This document shows, one piece after another, positions 8,036 to 17,130 of a stretch of 64,000 nucleotides of DNA. This stretch comes from Fimivicinus intestinavium. Its GTDB lineage: Bacteria; Bacillota; Clostridia; Oscillospirales; Acutalibacteraceae. The notes below the pieces were generated by a model. That model was not told where the DNA came from. It searched no databases and saw nothing but the letters and a program-made list of their open reading frames with translations. The position numbers and the translations under genes are program-made. The stretch is taken from NCBI GenBank assembly GCA_018715765.1, contig DVKY01000038.1, positions 1-64,000 on the forward strand. The letters run 5' to 3'. The stretch's first letter is position 1. Each line of letters starts with the position of its first letter.

Positions 8036-9235
8036 TTGTACGAAGAGCTGTTGCCGGTAATTCGGCTTTTGCTTTTTTTAGTGCTCTTGCTGGCATGTGT
8101 GGTGGGTGCGGTCGCTCTGGCCGTACATAGGCGCTCTGTCCGCAGCGGCGATAGGATGTTCCAAACGGAAGAGGAATGGCGCGCTGCAATGGAAAAACAA
8201 GCGGCGGCCCTGCTTGACAGGGCGCTGCGAAAAGCGCGGGGTCTCTTGCGTGTGCGCAGAGGCGGAGAAGAAACGCTTGCACGAGAGCAAAGAGAGATGG
8301 CGAAGCTTTTGCTGGCGGCGGGGCTGTATGAAGACAGGGCCCCGGCATTGTTTCAGGCCGGGAGGGCATATATTGCTGCTCTTTTGACGGAAGAAGGAGC
8401 CTGGAGGCGGCCGCCGGTGTGCGCAGGCGATGCGCTGCTGGCGTATGCAGTTTTAACCTATCCAGGCACAGATCCGGCCGTTGTGCGCCCCGCCATGGAG
8501 CAAACGGCGATGCTGTTGCAGGCGCTGGGGGAGGAGTCGGGCACGGTGCCTGCAGATGCAGACCGGCCCCGCATCCGGCTGGCACAGACGGTGGCGGATA
8601 TCTGCCCGTTTTTAACAGCCTATGCAAATGCCTATGGCGAGCCCTTTTACTGCAATCTTGCCATGCGGCAAATAGACGAATATCTGCGCATGGGGCTTCA
8701 TCCGTTTGCAAGCCTTCCGGCTGAGGGCTTTGACGGTGACTCCGGGCTTCCCATCGGGGCGTTTGGCTGGAGCGGCGCTTGTGAAGCGCTTGCTTTCGGT
8801 CTGATGGAAACAGGCCGTCATCTTTCGGCAGAGGATGCGCGCAGCGTAAGCCTGGCGGTTCACAGCCGGCTGCTGGCGCAGCAGCTTTGCGCGCTGTGGG
8901 GGGAAAACAGCTGTTTTCCCCGCTTACCCTCGTCCGGGGCTGTAGATACAGAGGCGTCCGCAATGATCGCCGTTTTTTTGCAGGATGCTTACCAGGGGGT
9001 GCAGGAAGGCCGTCCCCCCGCCTGTATTCGCTCTGTGAAGAAGGAGCTGCTGCGGCGCACGAAGCAAAATGGCTGCGTTGGCGCGGCGCAGCCGCCCAAC
9101 CAGGCTTTTGGAATTTATTCTGAAGAGGAAATTCAAACAGTGGGCGCCCTTGCTGCGGCGCTCTATGCTGCGGCAAAGCTGGAGCAGCGGCAGAATGTGC
9201 CTGACAACAAGCGCGGCAAGAAGGGAGGAGATTAA
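8036..9235 (+). CDS. Membrane-anchored protein with glycoside-hydrolase-like helical barrel, function unknown
   Basis: A 399-residue protein with one N-terminal membrane segment (about residues 6-29) followed by a basic region and a mostly helical soluble domain. The repeated helical pattern and the stretch GFDGDSGLPIGAFGWSGACEALAFGL recall six-hairpin (alpha/alpha)6 glycosidase-like folds, but I cannot point to catalytic residues, so this is a weak structural guess. The start is TTG, fixed by GGAGGG seven bases upstream. The stop codon is directly followed by the ATG of a large polytopic membrane protein, so the two are certainly cotranscribed and probably act together, perhaps in cell-surface glycan handling. 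Confidence 0.55.
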   Translation: MYEELLPVIRLLLFLVLLLACVVGAVALAVHRRSVRSGDRMFQTEEEWRAAMEKQAAALLDRALRKARGLLRVRRGGEETLAREQREMAKLLLAAGLYEDRAPALFQAGRAYIAALLTEEGAWRRPPVCAGDALLAYAVLTYPGTDPAVVRPAMEQTAMLLQALGEESGTVPADADRPRIRLAQTVADICPFLTAYANAYGEPFYCNLAMRQIDEYLRMGLHPFASLPAEGFDGDSGLPIGAFGWSGACEALAFGLMETGRHLSAEDARSVSLAVHSRLLAQQLCALWGENSCFPRLPSSGAVDTEASAMIAVFLQDAYQGVQEGRPPACIRSVKKELLRRTKQNGCVGAAQPPNQAFGIYSEEEIQTVGALAAALYAAAKLEQRQNVPDNKRGKKGGD

Positions 9236-11572
9236 ATGGGACGGTTCTTTCTCTTGCTGCTTGCCGTGGCTCTTATCGCCGTTTTTGCACAGCAGCTGCA
9301 AGGTGCCTTGTGTATCGGAGAGCGGTTCAAACGAGGAAAAAGCTCCTATCTCATGGGCCTGCTCTGTGCGGCGGGTGCAGCCGCTGCTGCGGCGATTGGT
9401 TTCTTTGGGATTACGGGCCATAATCCGTTGACATGGAGCAGCTCGTCATTTCTCCTGCTGCTGCTCGCCGCCCTTGCGGGCGATTTGCTGTGGATCCTGC
9501 TGTGCGCCTGGCCGGTGCGCTGCCACAGAGAACACCCGCTTCGCAGGGAGCTTTATGCGGTCTGTGGGTTGTTGCTGGCCGCCGTTGTGCTGGAAACGAC
9601 CGCATTTAACTTCCGGGCGTTTGAATCCCTGCGGTTTGAGCCGGTTACAGGTTATTCCGTTGCGGGGGAGGATATTCGAATTGCCATGGAGGAGGACGGT
9701 TCCTGCCAGATACGCACAAGCGGGGATACCATTGAACTGCTGGATATCGGGCAGGAGATAAAAAATATGTACCTCCGTGTGCAAACGGGGGAGGGCGGCG
9801 CCTGTACGGCAAAGGTGAACCTTTTTGCGACGGATGAGGCGAACGCGCTGTATTTTTCCCTTCCGCAGAAAATCGTTTCCTCCAGTGTGGAGCGCACGCA
9901 GTATTTCCGTCTGCATCTCAGCGGCTGTTCCGAAAAGCTGAAGATACAGCTGGCTGATTTTACGGGAGAAGAGGCTGTTGTGGATGTGCGGTTGAACGCA
10001 CAGGTGCCCTATAGCATTTCTCTGTTGCGGTTGGCGGTTGTGTTTGCCGGGGCCGTCTTTTTGCTTCTTATTCGCCCTGGCTCGCCGCTTTACCGCTATC
10101 GCTTGCATTGGAGGCTCCCCTGGCAGCGGGCTTTGATTTTTGGCTATGCAGTGCTTCAGCTTGTGCTGCTAGCGGGCCTGACCGTGCAGAACAACACCAT
10201 GGTGCATGCGCAGCAGGTGTATGCCCACCATGCGCAATATCAGGAGCTGGCGCGGGCTTTTGCGAGAGGGGAGCTGTATATTGACGATGAGCCCTCCGCT
10301 TCGCTGCAATCGATGGAAAATCCGTATGATACACAGCTGCGCCGGCAGGTGGTAAATACCCAGGCGCAGGAGACATACCGCTGGGACACCTCTTATTATG
10401 AGGGGAAATATTATGTCTATTTCGGCGTTCTCCCGGTGCTGCTGTTTTATCTGCCGTTTTATTTGTTGACTGGGCAGGATTTTCAAACGGTATGGGGAAT
10501 CGTCATTTGTGAGGCATTCTGGATTATGGGCGTGATCCTTCTGCTGAGCGCTCTGGCCAGAAAATACTTCCGGAAGACGCCGCTGCTGGTGTTTCTCCTG
10601 CTCTGTATGACGTTTATCAATGGCTGCGGTTTGCTCTGGATCGCACAATCGCCCAGCTTTTATTGCCTGCCGATCCTGTTGGCGGCGGTATTGGCGGTGT
10701 GGGCGCTGTATTTTTGGTTTTCCGCTCAGCGGGGGGAGACGCTCTCCAAGGGCTGCCTATTTGCCGGAGGGCTGTGCGCGGCGCTGACAGCGGCGAGCAG
10801 GCCTCAGTTCCTGGTCGTTTGCATCCCGGCGATTGCACTGTTTTGGGATGCGGTATTCCACAGGCGAACGCTCCTTTCAAAGAAAAGCCTGGGCGCAACG
10901 GCGGCCCTGGCAGTTCCTTTCTTTGTCGTGGCGGCAGGCGTAATGTATTATAACGCGGCGCGGTTTGGCTCGGTGTTCGATTTTGGCGCAAACTACAACC
11001 TGACGACCAACGACATGACGAGACGCGGGCTTGTGCCGGGGCGGATTCCGCTGGGGCTGTTTACCTATCTATTTCAACCTCCTGCGATTTCCTCTCAATT
11101 TCCATATTTAAAAAACGTGTCGATTGAAACCGGTTATATGGGGATGACCATTACAGAGGCCTTTTTTGGCGGCGCCTTTGCCGTAAACCTGACGCTGCTG
11201 TTCGGTCTGTTTCCGAGATGTGTCAAACGGGAGCTTCGGGGGAAAGGGCTGTATGCGTTCACAATTCTGGCGTTGGCCTCCAGCGTGCTCGTCGTGATAG
11301 CGGATACGGAGATGGCCGGCCTATTGCAGCGCTATATCACGGATTTTGCCTGGCTGCTCGCCCTGGCGGCGGCTATTGTAATAATGGCGATGTTTGAAAA
11401 ATGGCAGATAGGAGAAGCGCACAAAGGGCTGCTATGCGTTTTTACCGTTTTCTGTGCTTTGAGCCTGCTATATGACCTTTTGCTCTATTTTTCGCCGGGA
11501 GAGACCTCGATTGCCGAAAGCAGCCCCACCCTCTACTACACAGTTTCGAGCCTGATACAGTTCTGGGCATGA
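9236..11572 (+). CDS. Large polytopic membrane protein, GT-C glycosyltransferase-like
   Basis: A 778-residue integral membrane protein with about 15 hydrophobic segments. A block of four N-terminal helices is followed by a soluble, probably beta-rich extracytoplasmic domain (about residues 130-265) and then by ten or so further helices. The motif RWDTSYYEGKYYVYFGVLPV and the ASRPQFLV stretch are common in clostridial membrane proteins with a GT-C glycosyltransferase-like body that use lipid-linked sugar donors. I infer a role in transferring sugars to a surface polymer, but donor and acceptor are unknown. The ATG immediately follows the upstream stop, with GGAGGAG as ribosome binding site inside the upstream gene. 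Confidence 0.6.
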   Translation: MGRFFLLLLAVALIAVFAQQLQGALCIGERFKRGKSSYLMGLLCAAGAAAAAAIGFFGITGHNPLTWSSSSFLLLLLAALAGDLLWILLCAWPVRCHREHPLRRELYAVCGLLLAAVVLETTAFNFRAFESLRFEPVTGYSVAGEDIRIAMEEDGSCQIRTSGDTIELLDIGQEIKNMYLRVQTGEGGACTAKVNLFATDEANALYFSLPQKIVSSSVERTQYFRLHLSGCSEKLKIQLADFTGEEAVVDVRLNAQVPYSISLLRLAVVFAGAVFLLLIRPGSPLYRYRLHWRLPWQRALIFGYAVLQLVLLAGLTVQNNTMVHAQQVYAHHAQYQELARAFARGELYIDDEPSASLQSMENPYDTQLRRQVVNTQAQETYRWDTSYYEGKYYVYFGVLPVLLFYLPFYLLTGQDFQTVWGIVICEAFWIMGVILLLSALARKYFRKTPLLVFLLLCMTFINGCGLLWIAQSPSFYCLPILLAAVLAVWALYFWFSAQRGETLSKGCLFAGGLCAALTAASRPQFLVVCIPAIALFWDAVFHRRTLLSKKSLGATAALAVPFFVVAAGVMYYNAARFGSVFDFGANYNLTTNDMTRRGLVPGRIPLGLFTYLFQPPAISSQFPYLKNVSIETGYMGMTITEAFFGGAFAVNLTLLFGLFPRCVKRELRGKGLYAFTILALASSVLVVIADTEMAGLLQRYITDFAWLLALAAAIVIMAMFEKWQIGEAHKGLLCVFTVFCALSLLYDLLLYFSPGETSIAESSPTLYYTVSSLIQFWA

Positions 11573-11590
11573 ACCTGCGGCAGATTAGGC

Positions 11591-11619
11591 TTGTTTTCGA
11601 CGGTGGAACGCAGTATACT
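11591..11619 (+). promoter_or_regulatory. Promoter of the NYN-LOTUS gene
   Basis: TTGTTT (11591-11596), 17-base spacer, TATACT (11614-11619), about 38 bases before the ATG. Confidence 0.5.
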
Positions 11620-11656
11620 AAACTAAATATCGGAAAAGCTTGAGAGGAGCGTATTT

Positions 11657-12436
11657 ATGGAGGAAGCCTCATCAGATCTCCGGTTGGCGGTTTTGATTGA
11701 CGCGGATAATGTTCCATATGCCAATGTAAAGGCAATGCTTGCGGAGATCGCTCGTTACGGCACGCCGACCATCAAACGTATTTATGGGGATTGGACACAA
11801 CCGGCGCTTTCGGGATGGAAAAAGGTCCTGCTGGAAAATGCAATCTCGCCGATTCAGCAATATAGCTATACGACGGGCAAAAACTCAACCGATTCTGCCA
11901 TGATTATCGACGCGATGGATCTTTTATACACGAACCGTGTGGACGGCTTCTGCCTGGTGTCGAGCGATTGCGATTTTACCAGGCTCGCTACCCGCCTGCG
12001 GGAGGCAGGCAAACTGGTGATCGGCATTGGCGAGCAAAAAACGCCTACGCCTTTTATTGTGGCCTGCGACCGGTTTATCTATCTGGAGATTTTGCCGGAT
12101 GAGAAGGAGAAAAAACAACGCCAGACAAAAAGCAGGAACCAGGCCTCGCATGAGGAACAGGAAGCGCCGTCCGCCGCGCGCCGGAAGAGGACCCGGTTGC
12201 CGCAGGATGTAGCCGAAATGATCGTTGCCTCTGTCAACGATCTTGCGGATGAGAATGGGTGGGCTTTTTTGGGAGATGTTGGAAATCTTTTGCTCAAAAA
12301 GCAACCGTCGTTTGACAGCCGAAATTATGGCTATCAGAAGCTCTCTCAGCTGATTCAGGCAATGGATTATTTTGAGATCGAGCCGCGTGACACGGCGAAC
12401 GCCCATGTGAAGCATATCTTTATTCGTGAAAAATGA
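11657..12436 (+). CDS. NYN-domain (PIN-like) nuclease with C-terminal OST-HTH/LOTUS domain
   Basis: A 259-residue soluble protein. Residues about 10-150 are a LabA/NYN-type PIN-like domain: LIDADNVPY with the first metal-binding Asp, KNSTDSAMIIDAMDLLYT and VSSDCDFTRLATRLREAGK with further acidic residues, consistent with a metal-dependent RNase. A basic, Gln/Arg-rich linker follows (about 150-182). Residues about 185-255 match the OST-HTH/LOTUS RNA-binding fold, ending in the SRNYGYQKLSQLI stretch typical of the family. The protein probably binds and perhaps cleaves RNA. It appears to be a single-gene unit with promoter and terminator of its own. Its targets are unknown. Confidence 0.85.
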   Translation: MEEASSDLRLAVLIDADNVPYANVKAMLAEIARYGTPTIKRIYGDWTQPALSGWKKVLLENAISPIQQYSYTTGKNSTDSAMIIDAMDLLYTNRVDGFCLVSSDCDFTRLATRLREAGKLVIGIGEQKTPTPFIVACDRFIYLEILPDEKEKKQRQTKSRNQASHEEQEAPSAARRKRTRLPQDVAEMIVASVNDLADENGWAFLGDVGNLLLKKQPSFDSRNYGYQKLSQLIQAMDYFEIEPRDTANAHVKHIFIREK

Positions 12437-12487
12437 TATGAAAAGGCGGCTTTTATAAGCGGCCGTTCATATATGGTTCATATTTTT
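12436..12487 (+). terminator. Hairpin with T run after the NYN-LOTUS gene
   Basis: ATATGAA..GGCGGC pairs with GCGGCC..TTCATAT (12436-12472, one mismatch and small bulges). ATTTTTG follows ten bases later. It starts at the stop codon. Confidence 0.5.
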
Positions 12488-12544
12488 GTGTCAAAATGAA
12501 AACAATGAGCCATGAAGGATTTCGCATAGAAAGGAAGTGTTTCA

Positions 12545-12655
12545 ATGATCTCGATTATGGAAATCGTCCTGAGCCTGCTCAGTGCTATTTCAAATCCGCT
12601 TGCCGAAGCCTTTGGCGATTGGATGCAGTCGATTGTCCTTGGTATCTTTGGTTAA
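12545..12655 (+). CDS. 36-residue hydrophobic peptide
   Basis: A short gene starting MISIMEIVLSLL and ending WMQSIVLGIFG. GAAAGGAAG stands seven bases before the ATG, and a strong terminator begins eight bases after the TAA, so it has the frame of a real gene. The peptide is largely hydrophobic with Glu and Asp spaced along it (net negative, no Lys or Arg), which would suit an amphipathic or membrane-lying helix. It has no cleavable-signal layout. Possible roles are a membrane-localised regulatory peptide, a type I toxin-like peptide or a secreted amphipathic peptide, but nothing in the sequence decides among them. I recognise no family. Confidence 0.55.
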   Translation: MISIMEIVLSLLSAISNPLAEAFGDWMQSIVLGIFG

Positions 12656-12662
12656 ACGGTAT

Positions 12663-12708
12663 AAAAACGCTCCGGGAAGCGCCAGCATGGCTCCCGGAGC
12701 GTTTTTTT
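12663..12708 (+). terminator. Strong intrinsic terminator, probably bidirectional
   Basis: CGCTCCGGGA pairs with TCCCGGAGCG (12668-12677 with 12692-12701), flanked by A and T runs on both sides. It ends the small peptide gene on the plus strand and may also end the minus-strand plsC transcript. Confidence 0.85.
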
Positions 12709-12764
12709 ATTTAGACAGAGGAAAAGCGCGCAATGAGATTGCAGCCGCCTCACCGTTTCGCCTT

Positions 12765-13505
12765 TTAAAGAAGGCCGGAGGTATTCTTTTCACATGTGCC
12801 GGCGGCTGCGGCGATTTTCTCACGCACAGCAGCCCCCAGTCCTTTGCGCTCTTCCCGGCTCAGGCCTGCAGTCGAGAGGGGAGGCAAAACAGTGAGTGTG
12901 ACGCGGGCCGGCTTGATCCACATATGGTTTGCCTCCATCACCCGGTAAGTGCCGCTGATGCGGACAGGAACAAGCGGCACCTGGGCCTTTTCCGCCATTT
13001 TAAAGGCGCCGTTTTTAAATTCCCCCATTGCTTCGCCGCGGCTGCGCGTCCCCTCCGGGAAGATGGTGATGGAATACCCCTTTTGCAGCAGGGCGACGCC
13101 TTCCCGCAGGGATTCCATCGCGCTGCGCGCATTTTCCCGATCCAGGAAGATACAGCCGAGATACCGCATCCAGGTGCGGATCATGGGGATTTTATCCGCC
13201 TCCTTTTTAGCGATCAGGCCGTGTGGCTGATCCAAATATCCAAGTAGGGTAGGAATATCGAACAGGCCCTGATGGTTGCTCACGAACACACAGGCGCCTG
13301 TGGGAATGTTTTCAAGCCCGTGGACAACGACCTTTACTCCCGCAAGCTTCAACAACCTGCGAGACCATTTCTGCACAGCCTGGGATACCAGCGCATCCCT
13401 TTCCGCGATTTTGCCGGCTTTTGTCAGCTTTTTCGCACGATGTATCTTGGGAAGGACGGCGATGAGATATCCCCAAAAGTATAGGAACCAAATGATTGTC
13501 CGCAT
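12765..13505 (-). CDS. plsC: 1-acyl-sn-glycerol-3-phosphate acyltransferase
   Basis: A 246-residue membrane-associated acyltransferase that makes phosphatidic acid from lysophosphatidic acid in phospholipid synthesis. The catalytic HX4D block is NHQGLFDIP and the substrate-binding block is FPEGTRSRG. A hydrophobic N-terminus (RTIIWFLYFWGYLIAVL) anchors it. The start at 13505 is supported by AAAGGAGA nine bases upstream; an ATG 11 codons earlier has no good binding site. It lies 114 bases beyond pheA in the same direction with no clear terminator between, so it may be the last gene of the aromatic operon or have its own promoter. Confidence 0.9.
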   Translation of the reverse strand: MRTIIWFLYFWGYLIAVLPKIHRAKKLTKAGKIAERDALVSQAVQKWSRRLLKLAGVKVVVHGLENIPTGACVFVSNHQGLFDIPTLLGYLDQPHGLIAKKEADKIPMIRTWMRYLGCIFLDRENARSAMESLREGVALLQKGYSITIFPEGTRSRGEAMGEFKNGAFKMAEKAQVPLVPVRISGTYRVMEANHMWIKPARVTLTVLPPLSTAGLSREERKGLGAAVREKIAAAAGTCEKNTSGLL

Positions 13506-13618
13506 ACGATAGAATCTCCTTTGTCTGCGTATTGCCATGCCATCATAACATTCCGACAGCCCAAAGGCAAGGGAAAAAAGGGGAAAAAGGGGCGGCGGAT
13601 TTTATGTAGAGCAATGTG

Positions 13619-14776
13619 TTAATCTGCCGACGCTCCCGTGCGTTCCATGTAATTGCCGAGCAGGGTGAAAGCGGGAAGCTCCTCCTGCAGGGCGCACAGC
13701 AGGCGCAAGGTACCTGCTTCCCGCACGTTGCCGGTGAAATCCAGGTAAAAATAGTATTGAAAATTGCTGTCTGGAATTGGGCGGGACTCAATCTTGGTCA
13801 GGTTCAGCCCGCAGCGGGCAAAGCGGGCCAACACGTTATAAAGGGAACCGGTGGTGTGCGGCAGGGTGAAAATCAGGCTGATTTTATCCGCTTGCGGCAA
13901 AATACGCATCTCGCGGGAGATGGCGATAAAACGGGTGGCGTTGTTTTTGCTTGTCTGAATATCTTTCTCCAAAATTTGCAGCCCAAAAATACGCGCGGCG
14001 TCAGCTGAGGCAATTGCAGCGGCTTCCCGCTCCCCTGTTTCAGAGAGACGCTTGGCGGCTGCCGCCGTGTTGGAGCAGGGCACGGGGGAAAGGCCGTGCG
14101 ATTCCAGGTATTCGGCGCACTGGACAAGCCCCTGTGGATGGGAATAAACCCGCCTGAGCTCCCGGAGTGAGACGCCGGGCAGGGCCATCAGGCAGTGGTG
14201 AATCGGTAGGTCTACCGCCGCCGCGATGGAGAGACGGTACCGGAGCATCAGGTCGAAGGTTTCATGGACAGAGCCGGCGTAGGAGTTCTCAATCGGCACC
14301 ACCCCGAAATCGGCCGCTCCCTCGGCAACAGCCGCAAATACCTCCTCAAAACCGTGGTAAAACGAAACCTCTTTTTGTGGAAAGAGCAGCTGTGCGGCGG
14401 CATCCGCATAGGCGCCGCTGACGCCGGAGCAGGCAACCCGGGGGGCTTCCGGCCAGGATTGACCGGCGGCCAGCGCATTCGTGACCTGATCGCGCAGAGC
14501 CTGGCCGCCGCCGAGCGCATCGTGCTGCAAGGCGCGGCTCGCTTCCATCATGGAGGCGTAAACGCCCTGCAAGGCGCTCCCATATGCGCCGCCCCGGGCA
14601 CAAATACGCTCCAAAATTTGCCGCTCGCGCTGTGCGTCCAATACGGGAAGCCCTGCTTCCCGTTTGATTTCCGCCACCTTTCCGGCTGCCTCCATGCGGC
14701 GGATCAGGAGGGGCAGGAGCTGATCGTCAATGGCGTTGATCTCCTGCCGGATTTCATGAAGCTTTGGGTTATCCAC
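13619..14776 (-). CDS. pheA: Bifunctional chorismate mutase / prephenate dehydratase
   Basis: A 385-residue P-protein that turns chorismate into prephenate and then phenylpyruvate, the route to phenylalanine. Residues 1-85 are an AroQ-type chorismate mutase (IRQEINAIDDQLLPLLIRRM). The prephenate dehydratase domain follows (about 105-285; GVVPIENSYAGSV, with Thr/Ser-rich ends less typical). A C-terminal ACT domain (about 290-370) carries ESRPIPDSNFQYYFYLDF, the family's phenylalanine-binding ESRP motif, so feedback inhibition by Phe is expected. The start is GTG, with GGGGGAGGTG upstream, and it overlaps the aroC stop by eight bases. It is the terminal biosynthetic gene of an operon whose leader is Phe-rich. 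Confidence 0.93.
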   Translation of the reverse strand: MDNPKLHEIRQEINAIDDQLLPLLIRRMEAAGKVAEIKREAGLPVLDAQRERQILERICARGGAYGSALQGVYASMMEASRALQHDALGGGQALRDQVTNALAAGQSWPEAPRVACSGVSGAYADAAAQLLFPQKEVSFYHGFEEVFAAVAEGAADFGVVPIENSYAGSVHETFDLMLRYRLSIAAAVDLPIHHCLMALPGVSLRELRRVYSHPQGLVQCAEYLESHGLSPVPCSNTAAAAKRLSETGEREAAAIASADAARIFGLQILEKDIQTSKNNATRFIAISREMRILPQADKISLIFTLPHTTGSLYNVLARFARCGLNLTKIESRPIPDSNFQYYFYLDFTGNVREAGTLRLLCALQEELPAFTLLGNYMERTGASAD

Positions 14777-15872
14777 GGCAGGCCACCTCCCCCTGTGTGA
14801 GCATAGCGTCCAGCAGGGCTATTGCTACGGCGGCCTCTACCACAGGCTGGGCGCGCACAGCAATGCAGCTGTCGTGCCGCCCCTTGATGACCAGGGTGGC
14901 GTTTTCATGGGAGACGCAGTCGATGGTCTGCTGTTGCTGCGCGATGGAGGCGGTCGGCTTGATGGCAACGCGCAGCAGCAGGGGCATCCCGGTGGAAATA
15001 CCGCCGAGAATGCCGCCGTTATGATTGGTGCGGGTTTTAACGCAGCCACTCTCATCATAATACATGGAATCGTTTGCCTCGCTGCCGTGCAGGCCGGAGA
15101 TGGCGAACCCATCCCCAAAGGAGACGCCCTTCACCGCCGGTATGCCATAGAGCAGGGAGGCAATGCGGCTCTCCAGCGCGTCGAACATAGGGGAGCCGAT
15201 GCCTGCCGGCAGGCCGACGGCCGCGCATTCAATCGCACCGCCCAGACTGTCCTTCTCCGCTTGCGCCTGTGCGATTTGTGCGCACATTTCGCGCTTCTTT
15301 TTCAAATCCAGTACGGTAAAGGGCTCTTGATTCAGGCGATTGAGCGTGCCGGCATCCACAGTAACCGGGTCAAAGGGCGTGTCATAAGTTTGATGGATCT
15401 GATAGACGTGTGAGCCAATCGTGACCCCGCGCCGCTCCAAAATCTGGCGGCAGATAGCGCCAGCTGCGGTGAGGGGGGCGGTCAGCCTGCCGGAAAAGTG
15501 GCCGCCGCCGCGGATATCGTTATACCCGCCGTAGCGCACGCTGCCCGTATAATCTGCATGGGAGGGACGGGGAAGACGTAAAATGTTGGCATAATCGTGC
15601 GATTTGACGTTGGTGTTTTCAATTACGGCGCAAACCGGCGCGCCGGTCAGCTTCCCATCCAGCATGCCGGAGATCACATGCGGCACATCTGCCTCTGCGC
15701 GAGGCGTGGAACCTGCCGTGAGCCCGGGCGCGCGGCGGGCCATCTGCACCTGTACAGCGTCAAGATCAATGGGCTCCCCTGCGGGAAGGCCATCCAGCAC
15801 CATGCCGATGGCAGGGCCATGGCTCTCGCCGAAAATAGACAGCTTAAGGGTGTTACCCCAGGTCGACGACAT
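14769..15872 (-). CDS. aroC: Chorismate synthase
   Basis: A 367-residue enzyme that eliminates phosphate from EPSP to give chorismate, using reduced FMN. Family blocks are FGESHGPAIG near the N-terminus, PSHADYTGSVRYG, GGHFSGRLTAPL and the C-terminal GRHDSCIAVRAQPV. The start at 15872 has GGAGG eight bases upstream. It lies inside the end of aroA, giving a 20-base overlap and probable translational coupling. Confidence 0.95.
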   Translation of the reverse strand: MSSTWGNTLKLSIFGESHGPAIGMVLDGLPAGEPIDLDAVQVQMARRAPGLTAGSTPRAEADVPHVISGMLDGKLTGAPVCAVIENTNVKSHDYANILRLPRPSHADYTGSVRYGGYNDIRGGGHFSGRLTAPLTAAGAICRQILERRGVTIGSHVYQIHQTYDTPFDPVTVDAGTLNRLNQEPFTVLDLKKKREMCAQIAQAQAEKDSLGGAIECAAVGLPAGIGSPMFDALESRIASLLYGIPAVKGVSFGDGFAISGLHGSEANDSMYYDESGCVKTRTNHNGGILGGISTGMPLLLRVAIKPTASIAQQQQTIDCVSHENATLVIKGRHDSCIAVRAQPVVEAAVAIALLDAMLTQGEVACRG

Positions 15873-17130
15873 TCGCAACGCCTCCAATTTTTCTATAATC
15901 CTCAAAAAAGGATGGGTAGGATTTCCGCACGCTTTGCGCATCGCTGATGATAACGGAGTCCTCCGCCCGCATTGCGGCGATGGAAAAGGCCATCACAATA
16001 CGGTGGTCGTTGTACCCGTTGACCATTCCACCCCGGAGCGGGTGCCCACCGTGAATGGTCAGGCTGTCCGCTGTTTGAGAAATCGGGATACCCAGCGCCT
16101 TGAGCCCTGCGGCGGTGCTCTCCAGCCGGTCGCTTTCCTTAAGCCGTAACCGTGCGGCATTGTAGATATAGGTATCGCCCTCGCAGCAGGCGCCCAGTAC
16201 GGCCAGAATAGGCACCAGATCAGGGATTTGCCCGGCGTCAATCCGAAAGGCGCTCAGGGGAAACGCCTTACTGGTGAGCGTGTCTCCCGACCAGCGCAGG
16301 TGTGCGCCGCACTGCGCGAGAATCGCCTTACAGGCACGGTCTCCCTGCATGGAGCGGCGGTTCAGTCCGCGCACGGATACCTCCCCGCCCATAGCGCCTG
16401 CTGCCAGGAAAAAAGCAGCGGCGGACCAATCGCCCTCCACCATCATGTTGTGCGCCCGATAGGATTGTCCGCCGGGGATGCGCCAGCCGTTCTGCATTTT
16501 TTCCACCCGCACGCTGAAGCTGCTGAGCATCTGAAGCGTCAAATCCACATATCCGGCGGATTGAAGGGGGGTGGTCAGGCGGATTTCGCTATCCTCCCCG
16601 CACAGGGGGAGCGCCATCAATAGCCCGGTGATGTATTGGGAACTGATATCGCCCGGGAGTTGAAAGAGGCCGCCTTGAAGCTTACCGCTGATGGCCAGGG
16701 GAAGGCTGTGTACGCCATCTGTTTCACAGGTGACGCCATGTTCGCGCAGCAGCGTGAGCAGAGGGTCAAGCGGCCGTTCCGGCAGCCGTCCGCTGCCGGT
16801 GAAGGTGCAGGCAACCCCGCCCGCTGCAGCAATGGGCACAAGAAAACGCAGCGTGGAGCCGGATTCCCCACAGTGGATTTCTACATTTTGGGGCTGAAAT
16901 ATCCGCGAGCCGTCAACAATGACTCCGCCCGGGTGCGGGCGCACGGATGCGCCCAGCAGAGCTACGGCTCGTAGCGTGGCCAGAATATCGGCGGAGAGAT
17001 CTATGGAGTCGACCACGCTCCTGCCGCGGCTGAGCGCCGCGCAAAGGATGGCGCGGTGTGCGGCGCTTTTAGAGGGAGGGACGCGCATTTCCCCCTGCGG
17101 CGTTGCCGGCGAGAGAATAACCTTTTTCAT
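15853..17130 (-). CDS. aroA: 3-phosphoshikimate 1-carboxyvinyltransferase (EPSP synthase)
   Basis: A 425-residue enzyme joining shikimate-3-phosphate and phosphoenolpyruvate. Motifs are PPSKSAAHRAILCAAL at the N-terminus, GESGSTLRFLVPIAA, and RLKESDRLESTAAGLKALG. The start at 17130 has AAAGGAG eight bases upstream. A gap of 134 bases separates it from aroB. A TATAAT-like box occurs there but no good -35, so an internal promoter is uncertain. Confidence 0.95.
   Translation of the reverse strand: MKKVILSPATPQGEMRVPPSKSAAHRAILCAALSRGRSVVDSIDLSADILATLRAVALLGASVRPHPGGVIVDGSRIFQPQNVEIHCGESGSTLRFLVPIAAAGGVACTFTGSGRLPERPLDPLLTLLREHGVTCETDGVHSLPLAISGKLQGGLFQLPGDISSQYITGLLMALPLCGEDSEIRLTTPLQSAGYVDLTLQMLSSFSVRVEKMQNGWRIPGGQSYRAHNMMVEGDWSAAAFFLAAGAMGGEVSVRGLNRRSMQGDRACKAILAQCGAHLRWSGDTLTSKAFPLSAFRIDAGQIPDLVPILAVLGACCEGDTYIYNAARLRLKESDRLESTAAGLKALGIPISQTADSLTIHGGHPLRGGMVNGYNDHRIVMAFSIAAMRAEDSVIISDAQSVRKSYPSFFEDYRKIGGVANVVDLG

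Noticed and set aside
12582..13247. Plus-strand frame of 221 codons across the small peptide terminator and plsC
   Set aside because: It runs through a strong terminator and opposite the conserved acyltransferase motifs of plsC, with no ribosome binding site.
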